Shown one piece after another: positions 60,673-64,000 of a stretch of 64,000 nt of DNA. Within the stretch, counting starts at the first letter, position 1, and every line of letters begins with the position of its first letter. The translations under genes were made by a program, and so were the position numbers. The notes below the pieces were generated by a model that was given only the letters and a program-made list of their open reading frames with translations, was not told where the DNA came from and did no database searches. Location: NCBI GenBank assembly GCA_017626325.1, contig JAGAIZ010000003.1, positions 1-64,000 on the forward strand, given 5' to 3'. The stretch is from Lachnospiraceae bacterium (GTDB taxonomy: Bacteria > Bacillota > Clostridia > Lachnospirales > Lachnospiraceae).

Positions 60673-60761
60673 GAAATAAGCGGCGTTGTCTAAGCGGCGG
60701 CTTGCCGTGGTTCCGCTGTGGAGACGGCGAAGAGAAAGGTATGCTGAGAGGAAGGCATGGT

Positions 60762-62339
60762 ATGAGTGTGAATACGATGCAGTTAAAAGGAAAGAAAAGT
60801 AAACTTCAGGAAGGCTATGAGAAAGCGGTCGGTATGCTGCAGGGGTTATGCGGCAGAATCTCTGCCGGAATCGAAAGAGTCCCGATGAAAAGGATGGCAG
60901 CGTATGCCGCCGTCCTGTTTGTACTGTCCATTCTGCCGCTGCTTCTCCTTGGCAGATATAATGTCATGTGTATTGACGATTATGATTACGGCAGGGCGGT
61001 GCATGATACCTGGATGGAGACCGGATCGGTGTGGCAGTCGGTGCAGACCGCGTGGCGGCAGAACATGGAATTCTATCAGAACTGGCAGGGAACTTATATC
61101 TCCTGCTTCCTGATGGCTCTCTGCCCCATGAATTTCTGCTATGAGTCGGCTTATGTGGTGCCTGTTATCATGATCGGTATGTTTTCGGTTTCCACTTTCG
61201 TATTGGGCAGACATATTCTGCACCGATGGCTTGGCTGTGATAAGACCGGCAGCAGCTTCGTTATGCTGATGCTTCTTTTCCTGTTCTATCAGATACTGGA
61301 GGAGCCCTTTGAAGGGATTTACTGGTATAACGGATCGACGCACTATATCTTCATGGAGTCGGTCTGGTTCTTTGCTCTGACCGCTGTATCCGCAAGCCTG
61401 TGGAGCGGGAAGCAAAGCGCCGAAAGAGGTTTTTGTGTTCTGGCGGCTGTACTGTCTGTTAGTGTGGGCGGCGGCAATCTTGTGACCGGACTGCAGGCGG
61501 AGATTGTGATGGCTTTTCTGGTGCTCTATACGGCGGTCGTAAACCGCAGGAAGCTATTGCCGGTCTGCGTCCCATTCCTGACAGGGAGCATTGGATTCCT
61601 GATCAATGTGATGGCGCCGGGCAATGCGATGCGAAGCGAACTGGATCCTTCTACAGGATATTCGGCCATTGCCTCGGTGCTTCTGTCCTTCTATCATGCG
61701 GCAGTATTTATCATCCGTTGGACGCCCGCGTTTGCGATACTTGTCTGGCTGATGCTTCTGCCGGTATTATGGAAGCTTGCAAAACAGTCCGGGAAGAGCT
61801 TTGAGCATCCGGTGTGGGTGACTGTGGGCGCTTACTGTCTGATTGCGGCGATGTTCACACCGACGCTGTATGCCGTCGGGATGGTGGGGCTTGCGAGAGT
61901 GGATAACATTATCCAGATGGTATATTATCTGTGCCTTTTTATGGTGACAGCGTATTGGATGGGATATTTCAGTCACAGGAAAGAAACGGCAGGCGCTGCG
62001 CTTGGCAGCTTCCTGGAGAGAACGAAGGGCAGGATGACGGCGGTGTGCTTCTGTCTGGTGCTTTTTGTGTGGGTATTTACCGCGGATAAGAATACCTATA
62101 CGAGTATTTCGGCGCTGCGTTCCTTAGTGAATGGGGAAGCGCAGACTTTTTACGCAGAGGCGATGGAACGTCATGCTATCTACACGAATGAGGATATTGT
62201 CGATGTGGAAGTGAAGCCCTACAGCGCAAAGCCGGCGCTGTTTGCGTTCGACGATCTGACGGAGGATAGCGGCAACTGGCTGAATCTGGCGGTGATGCAG
62301 TATTATCATAAGGCGTATGTGAGACTGGCGGAGGACTAG
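60762..62339 (+). CDS. DUF6056-type polytopic membrane protein (GT-C-like)
   Basis: The 525-residue protein has about eleven helices. The first external loop is RYNVMCIDDYDYGRAVHDTW, with acidic residues after the first helix, as in DUF6056 proteins and GT-C enzymes. A YWYNGSTHYIF segment follows near residue 190. A soluble region of about 65 residues ends the protein. No function is proven for the family as far as I know. AGGAAGG six bases upstream favours 60762 over the in-frame ATG at 60741. Confidence 0.75.
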   Translation: MSVNTMQLKGKKSKLQEGYEKAVGMLQGLCGRISAGIERVPMKRMAAYAAVLFVLSILPLLLLGRYNVMCIDDYDYGRAVHDTWMETGSVWQSVQTAWRQNMEFYQNWQGTYISCFLMALCPMNFCYESAYVVPVIMIGMFSVSTFVLGRHILHRWLGCDKTGSSFVMLMLLFLFYQILEEPFEGIYWYNGSTHYIFMESVWFFALTAVSASLWSGKQSAERGFCVLAAVLSVSVGGGNLVTGLQAEIVMAFLVLYTAVVNRRKLLPVCVPFLTGSIGFLINVMAPGNAMRSELDPSTGYSAIASVLLSFYHAAVFIIRWTPAFAILVWLMLLPVLWKLAKQSGKSFEHPVWVTVGAYCLIAAMFTPTLYAVGMVGLARVDNIIQMVYYLCLFMVTAYWMGYFSHRKETAGAALGSFLERTKGRMTAVCFCLVLFVWVFTADKNTYTSISALRSLVNGEAQTFYAEAMERHAIYTNEDIVDVEVKPYSAKPALFAFDDLTEDSGNWLNLAVMQYYHKAYVRLAED

Positions 62340-62344
62340 GTTGA

Positions 62345-62388
62345 AGAATCGCTCTGATAGGAAGGACTATATTACAGAATCGCTCTGA
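62345..62388 (+). repeat. Direct repeat of AGAATCGCTCTGA in the leader before the DUF5672 gene
   Basis: AGAATCGCTCTGA stands at 62345-62357 and again at 62376-62388, 31 bases apart. The second is followed by CATGGAGGATGAAT, which supplies the ribosome binding site. The sequence is related to the leader repeats at 57736-57792. Confidence 0.65.
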
Positions 62389-62402
62389 CATGGAGGATGA
62401 AT

Positions 62403-63197
62403 ATGAAACAGCAAGGCACGGAGAAAAAATTAAAGCTGCCTGACGTGACGCTGGCGGCGATGACCAGCGTGGATCTGTATGAGACAATCAAGGCGATGGA
62501 ATACAGTATGCGGGATATTGCGTTCGGCGACGCAGTGCTTGTGACGCACAGAAAGCCCCTCACGCTTCCGAAGTCTATCCGCTATTCCCATACGTCCAGG
62601 CTGGACAATATCGATAAATTCAATTATAAGATGGTCTATGAGCTGGGAGAGCATATCCACACGAAATATGTGCTGCTTGTTCATGCGGACGGCTTCGTGG
62701 TGCACCCGGAGAGCTGGCGGGAGGAATTCCTGAACTATGATTATATTGGTTCCCCGTGGCCGCTGCCGGATAATGATTATGCGTACCGCGACGCCAAAGG
62801 AGAGATCTGCCGTGTAGGCAACAGCGTGTCGATCCGCAGCAAGCGGCTTCTTGATTTTCCCGGACAGGCGCACCTGAAATGGGAGAAGATGGAGGATGGA
62901 AATTATAATGAGGACACATTTCTGTGCTGCAAATACAAAAATGTGATCGAGGATGCGGGTATGAAATTCGCGCCGATCGAGGTGGCGAAATATTTCGGAC
63001 ACGAGCATATGATTCCGGAGATCATGGATGTGGAAGCGCCCTTTATCTTCCATAAATGGCGCGGCAGAAACGCGCAGTATCCGAAGTTCGTCAATCCGTG
63101 GAAGGTCCGCTGGCAGAAGGTAAAGGACGCGCTCAGGCCGTTTCTGTTCTGGCGCAGGGTGGGCGGCAGGGAGACTGTGAAAGGGAGAAAAAGATGA
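62403..63197 (+). CDS. DUF5672-family protein (putative glycosyltransferase)
   Basis: The 264-residue protein has LPDVTLAAMTSVDLYETIKA at the start, KYVLLVHADGFVVHPESW (about 88-105), LNYDYIGSPWPLPDN and VGNSVSIRSKRLLDF (about 139-153), then NEDTFLCCKY. These are the features of DUF5672, a GT-A-like family. HADGF may be the D-x-D-like metal site. It overlaps the next gene by ATGA. The donor is unknown. Confidence 0.8.
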   Translation: MKQQGTEKKLKLPDVTLAAMTSVDLYETIKAMEYSMRDIAFGDAVLVTHRKPLTLPKSIRYSHTSRLDNIDKFNYKMVYELGEHIHTKYVLLVHADGFVVHPESWREEFLNYDYIGSPWPLPDNDYAYRDAKGEICRVGNSVSIRSKRLLDFPGQAHLKWEKMEDGNYNEDTFLCCKYKNVIEDAGMKFAPIEVAKYFGHEHMIPEIMDVEAPFIFHKWRGRNAQYPKFVNPWKVRWQKVKDALRPFLFWRRVGGRETVKGRKR

Positions 63198-64000
63198 TTT
63201 ACGATTGTATTCCTTTTTTTAATGAATTGGATATCCTGAAGCTCAGAATGCAGATCTTGTCTCCTTATGTGGATAAGTTTGTGCTGGAGGAAGCCACGGT
63301 GACCTTTTCCGGCGAGCCTAAGCCGATGATTTTTGCCGAGAATCGGGATATGTTTGCAGAGTTTGCGGATAAGATCATCTACGTGCCGGTGGATAATTCG
63401 CCCATGAGCGGCGTTACCACGCATGAGCGGGACAAATTCCAGAAAAACCAGCTAATCAGGGGGCTGGGGGACTGTAAGCCCGAGGATATTATTATTTTCA
63501 GCGATGTGGACGAGATTCCCAATCCTAAGACGCTGACGGCCATCCTGGAACATTTCGACCCGGCCAGAATCTATCATCTGGCACAAAGAATGTTCTATTG
63601 CTTCCTGAATATGGAGGAAATGTCGGGCAATCTGCTGTCCATCACCGGAGAATTTGACGGAGTGGCCAGGAAGCAGTGGCTGGGCACGAAAATCTGCAGC
63701 TTCGGCAGTCTGCCGGAAGAAGGAATCGTCTACTTGCGGGAGGTATCGCCGAAGGATCCCAGAAGCGTGCGGGTTGCGGACGGCGGCTGGCATTTCGGGT
63801 ATATGGGCGGCGACGGCGAAAGAGACGTGGCGAAGCGTATCGGCGTGAAGGTGCAGGCGGCGGCACATCAGGAATATAACACCGCGCGTTATCTGTCAGA
63901 GGCGGTAGACAGGCTGCTTTGCGGAGAGGATATTTTCGATAGGAACGCGAAGTTTGTCCGGGTGAAGATAGACGAGAGTTATCCGGAATATTTGAGAGAG
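63194..64000 (+). CDS. GT17-family glycosyltransferase (3' partial)
   Basis: The reading frame from ATG 63194 is open to the window end (269 codons). It starts MIYDCIPFFNELDILKLRM, has FVLEEATVTFSGEPKP, IIIFSDVDEIPNP (the D-x-D of GT17) and GGWHFGYMGG. GT17 contains beta-1,4-GlcNAc transferases (mannosyl-glycoprotein type) and many bacterial glycan-locus members. It overlaps the DUF5672 stop by ATGA. The stop lies beyond the window. Confidence 0.9.
   Translation, partial: MIYDCIPFFNELDILKLRMQILSPYVDKFVLEEATVTFSGEPKPMIFAENRDMFAEFADKIIYVPVDNSPMSGVTTHERDKFQKNQLIRGLGDCKPEDIIIFSDVDEIPNPKTLTAILEHFDPARIYHLAQRMFYCFLNMEEMSGNLLSITGEFDGVARKQWLGTKICSFGSLPEEGIVYLREVSPKDPRSVRVADGGWHFGYMGGDGERDVAKRIGVKVQAAAHQEYNTARYLSEAVDRLLCGEDIFDRNAKFVRVKIDESYPEYLRE

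Overview
The window reads as part of the chromosome of a Gram-positive, low-to-mid GC Clostridia, most likely Lachnospiraceae. The support is strong AGGAGG-type ribosome binding sites, TATAAT/TATACT promoters, Firmicute-type gene families (DUF6020, DUF6056, DUF2334, MATE fused to a cytidylate-kinase-like domain), and the absence of outer-membrane export genes. This family-level placement is inferred from gene content, not from a database match. Every gene I can support is on the + strand, and most are separated by a few bases or overlap as ATGA.

From about 2.7 kb to the right edge the window is one very large surface-glycan (capsule, secondary wall polymer or exopolysaccharide) locus. The left edge (1-2.6 kb) is unrelated: the 3' end of a MATE/cytidylate-kinase fusion and a lone AlbA/Schlafen-type regulator flanked by two imperfect copies of a ~41-bp sequence. 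2.7-18.3 kb holds a GT52/polysialyltransferase-like protein, an ABC flippase, GtrA, an acyltransferase-3, several GT-C-like membrane proteins, a WecE sugar aminotransferase with a GNAT partner, a polyprenyl-phosphate GT2 and an O-antigen ligase/polymerase-like protein. 18.3-28 kb holds sugar-nucleotide and initiation genes: PglF-, PglE- and PglC-like proteins, an ATP-grasp ligase, a GT4 and the TviB/TviC pair (UDP-GalNAcA). 28-33 kb holds tailoring and transferase genes (GT10, sugar formyltransferase, DUF2334 deacetylase, two GT4).

33-48 kb is the most unusual part. A second DUF6020 protein is followed by an acylation cassette (MBOAT, SGNH protein, FkbH, acyl carrier protein, MaoC). Next comes an LtaS-like phosphatase-superfamily protein, a YidC-insertase/CDP-glycerol-glycerophosphotransferase fusion, a tiny membrane protein, a LicC-like cytidylyltransferase fused to an apparently lysine-less aminotransferase fold, a type I signal peptidase and a FabG-like SDR. 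I read this as machinery for putting acyl (perhaps glyceryl) and CDP-activated alditol-phosphate or amino-alcohol-phosphate groups on the glycan.

48-64 kb holds two AsnB-type amidotransferases, which could amidate the GalNAcA residues, plus a second SGNH protein, GT2, GT4 and two GT11-type transferases, a second ABC flippase, a DUF6056 membrane protein, DUF5672 and a GT17 gene cut by the right edge. Two ABC flippases, two AsnB, two DUF6020, two SGNH and two GT11-type proteins suggest either two glycans or a mosaic locus built by duplication and exchange. I saw no tRNA, rRNA, CRISPR array, transposase or intact mobile element.
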